This document shows, in pieces, positions 1 through 7,252 of a stretch of 32,194 nt of DNA. Numbering within the stretch: position 1 is the stretch's first letter; each line of letters starts with the position of its first letter. The notes under the pieces were generated by a model. That model was given only the letters and a program-made list of their open reading frames with translations, searched no databases and was not told the origin of the DNA. Source of the DNA: Candidatus Limiplasma stercoravium (GTDB lineage Bacteria > Bacillota > Clostridia > Christensenellales > Aristaeellaceae); contig DVME01000093.1 of the NCBI GenBank assembly GCA_018715175.1, positions 1 through 32,194 of the forward strand, in the 5' to 3' direction. A program made the translations under genes and the position numbers.

Positions 1-1
1 C

Positions 2-811
2 GCCCGGCAGCTGGGGCAAAAGGCCGTGGTGCGCATGCCCCGGGGCAGCGCGCAAAGCCGGTTTGACAACATTGCCCGCGAGGGCGCGCAGGTGAGCGTG
101 GAGGACGCCAACTACGATGAATGCGTCCGCCTGGCCGCCGCGCAAGCCGTGCAGACGCCGCATGGCGTCATTGTGCAGGACACCGCCTGGGAAGGCTACG
201 AGGACATCCCCGCCTGGATCATGCAGGGCTATGGCACCATGGCCGCCGAAGCCGTCGAGCAGCTGGCCGCGCAGGGCATCCGGCCCACGCACGTCCTGGT
301 GCAGGCGGGCGTGGGCAGCCTGGCGGGAGCGGTGACGGGCTATCTGGCGCAGGTCTATGCGTCCGCGCCGCCATTCGTGGCCGTCCTGGAGGCAAGCGCG
401 GCCGACTGCCTGTACCGAAGCGCCGCGGCAAGCGACGGCCGGCTGCGCGCGGTAGGCGGCGATTTGCGCACCATCATGGCGGGCCTGGCCTGCGGGGAGG
501 GCAATCCCCTGGGCTGGGACATCCTGCGCGACCACGCCTCGGCCTTCCTGTCCTGCCCGGACTGGGTCTCGGCGCTGGGCATGCGCATGCTGGCCGCGCC
601 CCTGCCCGGCGACCCGCCGGTTCTCAGCGGCGAAAGCGGCGCGGTGGGCATGGGCGTGCTGGGCGCGCTGGAGGCCTATCCCGCGCTGCGCGAGGCGCTG
701 GGGTTGGACGCGCATGCGCAGGTGCTGCTGTTTTCCACCGAGGGCGACACCGACCCCGACGCCTACCGGCGCATCGTCTGGGGCGGCGAATGCCCCGCAA
801 CGACAGACTGA
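2..811 (+). CDS. dpaL: Diaminopropionate ammonia-lyase, C-terminal part (start outside window)
   Basis: PLP-dependent lyase that converts 2,3-diaminopropionate to pyruvate and two ammonia; called YgeX in E. coli. The reading frame is open from the first bases, so the gene begins before the window, and the N-terminal part with the PLP lysine is not visible. About 269 residues are present. Visible family marks are the early LGQKAVVRMPRGSA segment (fold II PLP enzymes), a GVGSLAGAV glycine-rich segment, CGEGNPLGWD, and SGESGAV near residues 203-209 counted from GTG 26, the usual phosphate-side loop of this group. The next gene begins 12 bases after the stop, and the stop codon runs into that gene's GAGGAGG ribosome site, so the two are co-transcribed. 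The neighbours (YgeY, YgeW, carbamate kinase) support DpaL over serine/threonine dehydratase. Confidence 0.88.
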   Translation, partial: ARQLGQKAVVRMPRGSAQSRFDNIAREGAQVSVEDANYDECVRLAAAQAVQTPHGVIVQDTAWEGYEDIPAWIMQGYGTMAAEAVEQLAAQGIRPTHVLVQAGVGSLAGAVTGYLAQVYASAPPFVAVLEASAADCLYRSAAASDGRLRAVGGDLRTIMAGLACGEGNPLGWDILRDHASAFLSCPDWVSALGMRMLAAPLPGDPPVLSGESGAVGMGVLGALEAYPALREALGLDAHAQVLLFSTEGDTDPDAYRRIVWGGECPATTD

Positions 812-823
812 GGAGGAAACGAC

Positions 824-2146
824 ATGCCGGATTTTGAACGCATCCGCTCGGCGGCCGAGGCCTACGCGCCCGACATGGCCCGGTTTTTGCGCCGGATGAT
901 CGCGCTGCCCAGCGAAAGCTGCGGCGAGCGCGAGGTGGCCCACGCCGTGCGCGACGAGATGGAGCGGCTGGGCTTTGACCAGGTGGAGATCGACGGGCTG
1001 GGCAACGTCATCGGCTGGATGGGCGAAGGCGAAAAGGTCATCGCCATCGACAGCCACATCGACACCGTGGGCGTGGGCAACCGCGACAACTGGACCCACG
1101 ACCCTTACCAGGGCTACGAGGACGACGAAATCATCTACGGCCGGGGCGCCTCCGACCAGGAGGGCGGCATGGCCAGCGCGGTCTACGGCGCCCGGATCAT
1201 GCGCGACCTTCGCCTCATCCCGCCCGGCTACCGCATCATGGTGGTGGGCTCGGTGCAGGAGGAAGACTGCGACGGTATGTGCTGGCAGTACATCCTCAGC
1301 CACGGCGCGGCGCGGCCGGCGTTTGTCATTTCCACGGAGCCTACCGACGGCGGCATCTACCGCGGCCATCGCGGGCGCATGGAGATTCGCGTGGACGTGC
1401 GCGGCGTCAGCTGCCACGGCTCCGCGCCCGAACGCGGCGACAACGCCATTTACAAAATGGCCGACATCCTCCAGGACATCCGCGCCCTCAACGAAAACGG
1501 CTGCGAGGACGGCCTGGCCGTGCGCGGCCTGCAAAAGATGCTCGACCCCCGCTTCAACCCCGAGCACTACGAGGACGCGCGCTTTTTGGGGCGGGGCACC
1601 TGCACGGTGAGCGAGATTTTCTTTACCTCGCCCAGCCGCTGCGCCGTGGCCGACGGATGCTCCATTTCCGTGGACCGGCGCATGACTGCCGGGGAAACGT
1701 GGGAACGCTGCCTGCAGGAAATCCGCGACCTGCCCAGCGTCAAAAAATACGGCCAGGACGTGCGCGTGTCCATGTACCGTTACGACCGGCCTTCCTGGAC
1801 GGGCGAGGTGTTTGAGACGGAGTGCTATTTCCCCACGTGGATCAACCGCGAGGACGCGGCGCACGTGCGCGCCCTGGTGGAAGCGCACCAGGCGCTTTAC
1901 GGCCCCCGGCGCGTGGGCGCGCCCAGCGCCCTGCCGCTGCGCCAGCGTCCCCTGGTGGACAAGTGGACTTTCTCCACCAACTGCGTGGCCATCCAGGGGC
2001 GTTACGGCATCCCCTGCGTGGGCTTTGGCCCCGGGGCCGAAAGCCAGGCGCACGCGCCCAACGAGCGCACCTGGAAGCAGGATCTCGTTACCTGCGCGGC
2101 GGTGTACGCAGCCGCCGTCGCCCTCTACCGCCCCGACGCCGGCTAA
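824..2146 (+). CDS. ygeY: YgeY-type M20 family metallohydrolase
   Basis: Predicted zinc-dependent amide hydrolase of the M20 peptidase/deacylase family, YgeY subfamily. The 440-residue length is normal. Metal-site motifs are visible: DSHIDTV (His78, Asp80), GASDQEGG (Asp111) and the general-base pair QEED (Glu146/Glu147), then [16 protein letters not shown] of the lid/dimer region. It starts at ATG 824 behind GAGGAGGAAACGAC. Members of this subfamily occur beside DpaL and YgeW and have been described as linked to selenium-dependent purine metabolism; the exact substrate is not shown by the sequence. In this operon it probably hydrolyses a ureido or acylated diaminopropionate intermediate, producing the DpaL substrate. 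It follows dpaL by 12 bases and precedes ygeW by 48. Confidence 0.87.
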   Translation: MPDFERIRSAAEAYAPDMARFLRRMIALPSESCGEREVAHAVRDEMERLGFDQVEIDGLGNVIGWMGEGEKVIAIDSHIDTVGVGNRDNWTHDPYQGYEDDEIIYGRGASDQEGGMASAVYGARIMRDLRLIPPGYRIMVVGSVQEEDCDGMCWQYILSHGAARPAFVISTEPTDGGIYRGHRGRMEIRVDVRGVSCHGSAPERGDNAIYKMADILQDIRALNENGCEDGLAVRGLQKMLDPRFNPEHYEDARFLGRGTCTVSEIFFTSPSRCAVADGCSISVDRRMTAGETWERCLQEIRDLPSVKKYGQDVRVSMYRYDRPSWTGEVFETECYFPTWINREDAAHVRALVEAHQALYGPRRVGAPSALPLRQRPLVDKWTFSTNCVAIQGRYGIPCVGFGPGAESQAHAPNERTWKQDLVTCAAVYAAAVALYRPDAG

Positions 2147-2194
2147 ACGTTTCCCACCGCGCCGGCTGCGGATTGCCCGAAAGGAGAGAACAGC

Positions 2195-3394
2195 ATGGAT
2201 TCGGTTTTGCAAGGCTTCTTGAACCGTTTGGAAACGCTTGACAGCGGACGCATGTACGGCGGCGACTTTTTCCTTACCTGGGAGAAAACCCGCGACGAAT
2301 TGGACGCCGTGTTTGCCGTGGCCGACGCGCTGCGCCGCCTGCGCGCGCTCAACCGCTCGGCGCGCCTGTTTGACAGCGGCCTGGGCGTGTCGCTGTTTCG
2401 GGACAATTCCACGCGCACGCGCTTTTCCTTTGCCTCGGCGTGCAATCTGCTGGGCCTGGCCGCCCAGGATCTGGACGAGGGCAAAAGCCAGATCGCTCAC
2501 GGGGAGACCGTGCGCGAAACCGCCAACATGATTTCCTTCATGGCCGAGGTCATCGGCATCCGCGACGACATGTACATCGGCCGCGGCAACCGCTACATGC
2601 ACGACGTGGCCGACGCCGTGGCGCAGGGCTTCCGCGACGGCGTGCTGGAGCAAAAGCCCACCCTGGTCAACCTGCAATGCGACATCGACCACCCCACCCA
2701 ATGCATGGCCGACCTGCTGCACATCATGCATGAAATGGGCGGCGCGGAAGCGCTGCGCGGCAAGAAAATCGCCATGACGTGGGCCTATTCGCCCAGCTAC
2801 GGAAAACCCCTGAGCGTGCCGCAGGGCGTCATCGGCCTGATGACGCGCTTTGGCATGGACGTGGTGCTGGCCCATCCCGAGGGCTACGGCGTCATGCCCC
2901 AGGTGGAGGCCGTGGCCCGGCAAAACGCGCAGGAAAGCGGCGGGCGTTTCCGCGTGGTTCATTCCATGGCCGAGGCGTTCGAGGGCGCGGACATCGTCTA
3001 CCCCAAGAGCTGGGCGCCCTTTGAGGCCATGGAAAAGCGCACCGACCTTTACGGCCGGGGCGACCTGGACGGCATCCGCGCGCTGGAAAAGGAGCTGCTT
3101 CAACAAAACGCGCAGCACCAGGATTGGTGCTGCACCGAGGCGCTCATGCGCACCACCCACAACGCAAAGGCGCTGTACCTGCATTGCCTGCCCGCGGACA
3201 TCAGCGGCGTATCCTGCGAAAACGGCGAGGTGGAAGCCTCCGTGTTTGACCGCTACCGCCTGCCGCTATACCGCGAAGCCGGCTACAAGCCCTACATCAT
3301 CGCCGCCATGATTCTCCTGGCCAAGCGGCCCAACGCCGCCGCCACCCTGCGCGCGCTTTACGACCGGGAAGCCCCGCGCTGCTGGGGGATATAA
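2195..3394 (+). CDS. ygeW: YgeW-type knotted carbamoyltransferase
   Basis: Member of the aspartate/ornithine transcarbamylase superfamily, matching the YgeW (unknown transcarbamylase) branch in length (399 residues) and context. The carbamoyl-phosphate loop FRDNSTRTRFSFA is at residues 69-80, HPTQCMADLL follows in the middle and LHCLPADISGV near the C-terminus. The start ATG 2195 has AAAGGAGAGAACAGC before it. The acceptor of the E. coli homologue is not firmly established; with carbamate kinase three bases downstream it most plausibly runs in the catabolic direction. It would then phosphorolyse a ureido compound to carbamoyl phosphate, feeding ATP formation. An anabolic ornithine or aspartate transcarbamylase is less likely because no arginine or pyrimidine genes are nearby. 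Confidence 0.87.
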   Translation: MDSVLQGFLNRLETLDSGRMYGGDFFLTWEKTRDELDAVFAVADALRRLRALNRSARLFDSGLGVSLFRDNSTRTRFSFASACNLLGLAAQDLDEGKSQIAHGETVRETANMISFMAEVIGIRDDMYIGRGNRYMHDVADAVAQGFRDGVLEQKPTLVNLQCDIDHPTQCMADLLHIMHEMGGAEALRGKKIAMTWAYSPSYGKPLSVPQGVIGLMTRFGMDVVLAHPEGYGVMPQVEAVARQNAQESGGRFRVVHSMAEAFEGADIVYPKSWAPFEAMEKRTDLYGRGDLDGIRALEKELLQQNAQHQDWCCTEALMRTTHNAKALYLHCLPADISGVSCENGEVEASVFDRYRLPLYREAGYKPYIIAAMILLAKRPNAAATLRALYDREAPRCWGI

Positions 3395-3397
3395 GCC

Positions 3398-4345
3398 ATG
3401 GGCGAGCGCGTTGTGGTCGCCCTGGGCGGCAACGCCCTGGGCGATACCCTGCCCGAGCAAATGCGAGCCGTGCAGCAGACCGCCCGCGCCATCGCCGACT
3501 TGATCGAGGACGGGCACGAGGTGGTAATCACCCACGGCAACGGGCCGCAGGTGGGCATGATTCAAAACGCCATGGCCGGTCTGACCCGCCTGGATCCCCA
3601 GCGTTACATTCCCTGTCCGCTGAGCGTTTGCGTGGCCATGAGCCAGGGCTACATCGGCTACGATTTGCAAAACGCATTGCGCGAGGAGCTGCTCAACCGC
3701 GGCATCCGCCGCGGCGTGGCCACGGTGCTCACCCAGGTGGAGGTCGATCCCGCGGATCCGGCCTTTGACGCGCCTTCCAAGCCCATCGGCGCCTTTATGA
3801 CCCGCGAGGAGGCCCAGCGCCTTGTGCGCGAGCGCGGCTACCGGGTCATGGAGGACGCGGGGCGCGGCTTTCGGCGGGTGGTGGCCTCGCCACGGCCGCA
3901 GGCCATTGTGGAAATTGACACCATCGCCGCCCTGGTGGACAGCGACCACGTGGTCGTCGCCTGCGGGGGCGGCGGGATTCCGGTCTTTCGCACGGGAGCG
4001 CATCACCTCAAGGGCGCGGCGGCCGTGATTGACAAGGATTTCGCCGCCTCCTGCCTGGCGCGGCAGTTGGGCGCCGGGTGGCTGATTCTCCTCACGGCGG
4101 TGGATCGCGTGGCGCTGCATTTTGGCACGCCGCAGGCGCAATGGCTTTCCACGCTGTCCCCCGGCGAAGCGCAGCGCTACATCGAGGCGGGCGAGTTCGC
4201 GCCCGGCTCCATGCTGCCCAAGGTGCAGGCGGCCGTGGAGTTCGTGCGCAGCGGCCCAGGCCGGCGGGCGCTGATCACCCATTTGGAAAAAGCCCGCCAG
4301 GGCATCGCCGGGCGGACGGGAACGCTGATCTGTGAAAATGCCTGA
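3398..4345 (+). CDS. arcC: Carbamate kinase
   Basis: Transfers the phosphate of carbamoyl phosphate to ADP, giving ATP, CO2 and ammonia: the energy-yielding last step of ureido catabolism. The 315-residue protein has the typical N-terminal VVALGGNALG, THGNGPQVGM, the VACGGGGIPV nucleotide segment, and DKDFAASCLARQLGAGWLILLTAVD, then GSMLPKVQAAVEFV. It starts three bases after ygeW, with GGGGGATATAAGCC as ribosome site, so the two are coupled. In E. coli the corresponding gene in this neighbourhood is yqeA. The gene ends three bases short of the convergent dehydrogenase, and I see no good intrinsic terminator in that gap. Family identity is very secure; the link to purine breakdown is by context. 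Confidence 0.93.
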   Translation: MGERVVVALGGNALGDTLPEQMRAVQQTARAIADLIEDGHEVVITHGNGPQVGMIQNAMAGLTRLDPQRYIPCPLSVCVAMSQGYIGYDLQNALREELLNRGIRRGVATVLTQVEVDPADPAFDAPSKPIGAFMTREEAQRLVRERGYRVMEDAGRGFRRVVASPRPQAIVEIDTIAALVDSDHVVVACGGGGIPVFRTGAHHLKGAAAVIDKDFAASCLARQLGAGWLILLTAVDRVALHFGTPQAQWLSTLSPGEAQRYIEAGEFAPGSMLPKVQAAVEFVRSGPGRRALITHLEKARQGIAGRTGTLICENA

Positions 4346-4348
4346 AGC

Positions 4349-5065
4349 CTACTGCCCAAAGCCGCCGTTGACGCCGATGATCTGGCCGGTCACAAAGCCC
4401 GCCTGCGGGCCGCACAGCCACACGATCAGCCCCGCCACGTCCTGGGGCGTTCCCAGCCTGCCCAAAGGGGTTTGCTGGCGCAGGGCCTCCAGGTCGGCCT
4501 CGTCCAAACCGGCGAGCATATCCGTCTCAATGACGCCCGGGCACACGCAGTTGACGGTGACGCCGCTGGGCCCCACCTCTTTGGCCAGGGCCTTCGTTAG
4601 CCCGATAAGCCCCGCCTTGGCCGCGGAGTAAGGCGCTTCGCAGCTGGCGCCCACCTGTCCCCAAATGCTGGAGACATTGACGATGCGGCCCTCGCCGCGG
4701 CGGATCATGCCGCCCAGCACCGCGCGGGACAGGTAAAACGCGCCGGACAGATGGGTGTCCAGCATGTCGCGCCAGTCCGCGTCGGTCACGTCGGTGAGGA
4801 GTTTTTGCTGCGCCACGCCCGCGTTGTTGACCAAAGCGTCCACATGCCCCAGCGCGCGCGTGGCTTGGGCGCAGGCTTCGGCCACGCTTGCGGGGTCGCG
4901 CACGTCGCAGCGCAGGGCCACGGCGCCGGTCGCTTGGCTGAGAGCCAGGGCCGGCGCTTCGCTTTGCCGGTACAAAAAGGCGACGCGCCAACCGGCGGCC
5001 GCAAACGCGCGCACGGTCGCCGCGCCGATGCCGCGGCTGCCGCCGCTGAGCAGGACGGTGCGCAC
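4349..5065 (-). CDS. Short-chain dehydrogenase/reductase (FabG-like)
   Basis: Classical NAD(P)-dependent SDR of 238 residues. Visible features: nucleotide loop GGSRGIG at residues 8-14, NNAG at 80-83, catalytic Ser132/Ser133, YSAAK with Tyr146 and Lys150, and a C-terminal GQIIGVNGGFGQ. The start is taken as GTG 5065, because the glycine-rich strand begins immediately after it and AAAAAGGGGGAAAT lies just upstream. The frame stays open far into corA, but that extension reads as corA's antisense-like shadow and lacks SDR features. It lies 17 bases downstream of corA and shares its transcript. It could be a 3-oxoacyl-ACP reductase or a sugar/polyol dehydrogenase; no fatty-acid genes are nearby, so I do not assign a substrate. 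Confidence 0.88.
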   Translation of the reverse strand: MRTVLLSGGSRGIGAATVRAFAAAGWRVAFLYRQSEAPALALSQATGAVALRCDVRDPASVAEACAQATRALGHVDALVNNAGVAQQKLLTDVTDADWRDMLDTHLSGAFYLSRAVLGGMIRRGEGRIVNVSSIWGQVGASCEAPYSAAKAGLIGLTKALAKEVGPSGVTVNCVCPGVIETDMLAGLDEADLEALRQQTPLGRLGTPQDVAGLIVWLCGPQAGFVTGQIIGVNGGFGQ

Positions 5066-5082
5066 GGTGATTTCCCCCTTTT

Positions 5083-6015
5083 TCAGAACATGCGCTTGCG
5101 CCACAGCACCACGAAGGCGCAGGCGCTGGCCAGCATGGAGATGCCCAACACCAGCCAAAACGCCGCCGGCGAATCCTGAAGCGGCACGTTGACGTTCATG
5201 CCCCACAACGAAGCGATGATGGAGGGCACGGCCAAGACCACGGTGAGGCTGGTGAGGATTTTCATGACGATGTTGAGGTTGTTGGAGATGATGGAGGCGA
5301 AGGCGTCCATGGTGCCGCTCATGATATCGCGGTAGATGGCGCACATTTCCATGGCCTGCTTGTTTTCGACGATGACATCCTCCAGCAGGTCGCTGTCGTC
5401 GGGGTATTGGCGCAGCATGTCGGTGCGCAGCATTTTTTCCAGCACCATTTCGTTGCCCTTGAGACTGGTGGAAAAAAACACGAGGCTTTTTTCCAGCTTC
5501 ATCATCTGCAAAAGCTCCTGGTTGCGCATGCTGCGCTGCAGGCGCTCCTGGACGAGCATGCTGGATTTGTCGATGTGTTTGAGGTAATTCAGAAAGCGGG
5601 AAGCGTTGCGGTAAAGCAGCTGAAGGATAAAGCGCGTGCGCTTGTAAGTCCAAAAGCCGCGGATGCGCTCCTCGGTGAAGTCGGTGATGATGGTGCTTTC
5701 GCGCGTGGAGACGGTGATGATCACGTCGTCGACCATGATGATGCCCATGGGGATGGTGGTATAGCTGTAGCCGTTGCCTTCGGCCTCCACGTATGGGATG
5801 TCCACGATGATGAGCATTTGGTCGCCGTCGCGTTCAATGCGGGCGCTTTCCTCCTCGTCCAGGGCGGCCTGGAGGTAGGTGGGATCCAGCTTGAAACGAG
5901 CGTTGAGGCCGTCGATTTCCTCGCGCGTGGGATTTTGCAAATGCACCCAGCAGCCTTTTTCCAAGGTGTTGATCTGGGTGAGGTGGTCGTCCACCGTCAG
6001 ATAGATGCGTTTCAT
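5083..6015 (-). CDS. corA: CorA-family magnesium/divalent cation transporter
   Basis: Inner-membrane channel-like Mg2+ (or Co2+/Ni2+) transporter of the CorA/MIT family. The 310-residue protein has a long charged cytoplasmic N-terminal region. It ends with two membrane segments separated by a short loop carrying the signature GMN at residues 272-274 (SLWGMNVNVP), then a positively charged WRKRMF tail. ATG 6015 follows a run of eight T directly behind GGGCAGG, so the likely ribosome site sits in the 3' arm of an intrinsic terminator hairpin. That is an unusual and telling arrangement. Upstream are a leader ORF (6089-6157) and a near-consensus promoter (6203-6231), suggesting control by attenuation. 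The downstream SDR gene is 17 bases away. Confidence 0.93.
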   Translation of the reverse strand: MKRIYLTVDDHLTQINTLEKGCWVHLQNPTREEIDGLNARFKLDPTYLQAALDEEESARIERDGDQMLIIVDIPYVEAEGNGYSYTTIPMGIIMVDDVIITVSTRESTIITDFTEERIRGFWTYKRTRFILQLLYRNASRFLNYLKHIDKSSMLVQERLQRSMRNQELLQMMKLEKSLVFFSTSLKGNEMVLEKMLRTDMLRQYPDDSDLLEDVIVENKQAMEMCAIYRDIMSGTMDAFASIISNNLNIVMKILTSLTVVLAVPSIIASLWGMNVNVPLQDSPAAFWLVLGISMLASACAFVVLWRKRMF

Positions 6016-6064
6016 AAAAAAAACCTGCCCTTCCTTCGCCGTGCGGCGTTTTTATCCGGGCAGG
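6016..6064 (-). terminator. Intrinsic terminator/attenuator directly before corA
   Basis: On the minus strand CCTGCCC (6064-6058) pairs with GGGCAGG (6030-6024), with an inner CGCC/GGCG stem (6048-6045 with 6040-6037), followed by eight T (6023-6016) that touch the corA ATG at 6015. This is a textbook intrinsic terminator placed inside the 5' untranslated region, so read-through must be conditional. The 3' arm also carries the probable corA ribosome site. Confidence 0.8.
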
Positions 6065-6088
6065 ACATGCATCAACGAGGCTTTGCGC

Positions 6089-6157
6089 TTATGCGCAACG
6101 CCCTATGCGCCCCGTCCGGAGCCTGATGGGAATGCAACTGTACGGGTCGGCGTCCAT
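6089..6157 (-). CDS. Putative corA leader peptide, 22 residues
   Basis: Small ORF in the corA leader: ATG 6157 to TAA 6089. It is preceded by AAAGGAGG (6174-6167) at a spacing of nine, one of the best ribosome sites in the window. The peptide begins MDADPYSCIP and continues with a basic tail containing four arginines (RLRTGRIGR). It shares this acid/proline head and arginine-rich tail with the E. coli MgtL leader peptide (MEPDPTP...), which controls an Mg2+ transporter through ribosome destabilisation at low Mg2+. The resemblance is one of layout, not demonstrated homology. An 8-bp hairpin spans the ribosome site and start codon, and a second hairpin spans the stop codon. Function as a Mg2+-responsive regulatory ORF is inferred. 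Confidence 0.68.
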   Translation of the reverse strand: MDADPYSCIPIRLRTGRIGRCA

Positions 6158-6168
6158 GACCAGGCTCC
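6118..6168 (-). promoter_or_regulatory. Hairpin sequestering the leader-peptide start
   Basis: GGAGCCTG (6168-6161) is perfectly complementary to CAGGCTCC (6125-6118) on the corA leader RNA. The 5' arm overlaps the ribosome site of the leader ORF and the loop holds its ATG and first codons. A second perfect stem, TTGCGC (6098-6093) with GCGCAA (6088-6083), has a four-base loop containing the last base of the GCA codon and the TAA stop. Translating ribosomes would melt both. Confidence 0.6.
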
Positions 6169-6202
6169 TCCTTTCCGGTTGGCGCTGAATCCTCGCCTTT
6201 TC

Positions 6203-6231
6203 ATGATAGCCGTTTTGCGCAGCGGTGTCAA
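6203..6231 (-). promoter_or_regulatory. corA promoter (sigma-A type)
   Basis: Minus-strand TTGACA (6231-6226), a 17-base spacer, and TATCAT (6208-6203). The -35 is perfect and the -10 has one or two mismatches. Transcription would start near 6197, leaving a leader of about 180 bases before corA. The -35 box overlaps the TGA stop of the upstream isomerase gene (6230-6228). Confidence 0.82.
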
Positions 6232-7199
6232 TCGTGCGCGCCGAAATTTTTTTCGGCCGCAAAACGGTTGTAGCGCTCGAGGAAGCGCTGCGTGCCGCGG
6301 GTGATCTCCTGGGCGCTGAGGCGGCCGGACAGCTCCAGCACCTTGATGGGGCTTTTGAGAATGTAGGGCAGGAAGGGATCCAGCACCGGCTCGTCCAGCG
6401 TGTAGGGCGCGTAATGGTCCAGGCCGTCCTTGGCGTCGTGAATGTGCATACCCACCAGGTTGCGCCGCGCCAGGTCGCTCAGCGGCAGGCTTTGCAGGCC
6501 CATTTCCTGCATCATGATGCCATGGCCGGTGTCCAGCCAAAGGCCCACGCAGCTTTGGTCAAACCGGCGGGCGATCACGTCAAACTCCGCATAGATGGGC
6601 ACCTGGTGGCACATGGCGCGGTTTTCCATGCCCAGCTTCACGGGCAGGGCGTGGACGGTCACGTAGGTCGCCAGTTCGTCCAGGCTGCGCAGGGTTTGGC
6701 TGAGGTACGGCTCGCTTTGGCGCAGGCCGCGCATGCGGGCGTTGAGGGCGCGGTAAGCGTCGGTATGGGTTTGGTGCTCGGCGATCATCTTTTTGAGCGG
6801 CACGTCGAACGCCTCCGGCGCCAGCGGCACCTCCGTGGGATGAAACACCACCGCGCCGGCCCCCAGGCGGCAGGCCCAGTCGATGGAGCGCTTGCTCAGC
6901 TCCACGGCCTGGCGGCGCAAGCCCTCGTCCAAATAACCCAGGAGCATGGAGTCGGTATCAAAACGGTCGTCCATGGTCTTGGGAAAGACGTTGTGGAGGC
7001 TCGCCGCTTTGATTTCGCCCGCGTCCACCGCGCGCCGGATGTCCTCCAGCCATTGGGCGCGCACCTGGTAGTTGAACTCAGCCGCCGTAAAGCCCAGCGC
7101 CAGGAGCTGATCCACCAGCTCGCGTCCGCTGGACGCCTTGCGAAAGTTCCACATGGTCGACAGCGCCAGGTCTGATTGCGTGATGGGCCGCAAAATCAA
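6228..7199 (-). CDS. Sugar phosphate isomerase/epimerase, TIM-barrel (AP endonuclease 2 family)
   Basis: Predicted metal-dependent isomerase or epimerase of 323 residues in the xylose-isomerase-like TIM-barrel family, which includes IolE, IolH and IolI. Metal-site-like strands can be read in order: VVFHPTEV, KLGMENR, GLWLDTGHG, GMHIHDAKDG and KVLELSG. The start appears to be TTG 7199 with CAGGGAGGCG seven bases before; no closer ATG is available at the proper distance. It is the last gene of the minus-strand carbohydrate operon, 53 bases after the ATPase gene, with a strong hairpin in between. Given the divergent inositol operon it could be an inosose isomerase (IolI-like) or act on a released sugar acid; sequence alone does not decide. 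Confidence 0.75.
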   Translation of the reverse strand: MILRPITQSDLALSTMWNFRKASSGRELVDQLLALGFTAAEFNYQVRAQWLEDIRRAVDAGEIKAASLHNVFPKTMDDRFDTDSMLLGYLDEGLRRQAVELSKRSIDWACRLGAGAVVFHPTEVPLAPEAFDVPLKKMIAEHQTHTDAYRALNARMRGLRQSEPYLSQTLRSLDELATYVTVHALPVKLGMENRAMCHQVPIYAEFDVIARRFDQSCVGLWLDTGHGIMMQEMGLQSLPLSDLARRNLVGMHIHDAKDGLDHYAPYTLDEPVLDPFLPYILKSPIKVLELSGRLSAQEITRGTQRFLERYNRFAAEKNFGAHD

Positions 7200-7215
7200 C
7201 CGCCTCCCTGAAAGC

Positions 7216-7244
7216 GGCGCGAAGCCCGCCTGGGCTTACGCGCC
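7216..7244 (-). other. Strong intercistronic hairpin between oppF-like gene and isomerase gene
   Basis: On the minus strand GGCGCG, a bulged T, then AAGCCC, loop AGGC, GGGCTT and CGCGCC form a 12-bp stem with one bulge. No U-tract follows, so it is better read as an mRNA-stabilising or partial-termination structure than as a full terminator. Confidence 0.6.
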
Positions 7245-7252
7245 GGTCGTGT

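Noticed and set aside
4346-4348. Shared terminator between convergent carbamate kinase and dehydrogenase genes
   Set aside because: Only three bases lie between the stop codons and no stem with T-run was found on either side.
5066-5653. N-terminal extension of the dehydrogenase into corA (about 196 codons)
   Set aside because: The extra sequence is out-of-frame corA, rich in His/Arg/Gln, with the SDR nucleotide loop beginning right after GTG 5065 and a ribosome site before it.
6065-6200. M-box (ykoK) magnesium riboswitch before corA
   Set aside because: The GTTAGGTGAGGCTCC and GCTGCTGCCC type conserved blocks are not found, and the region is largely occupied by the leader ORF.
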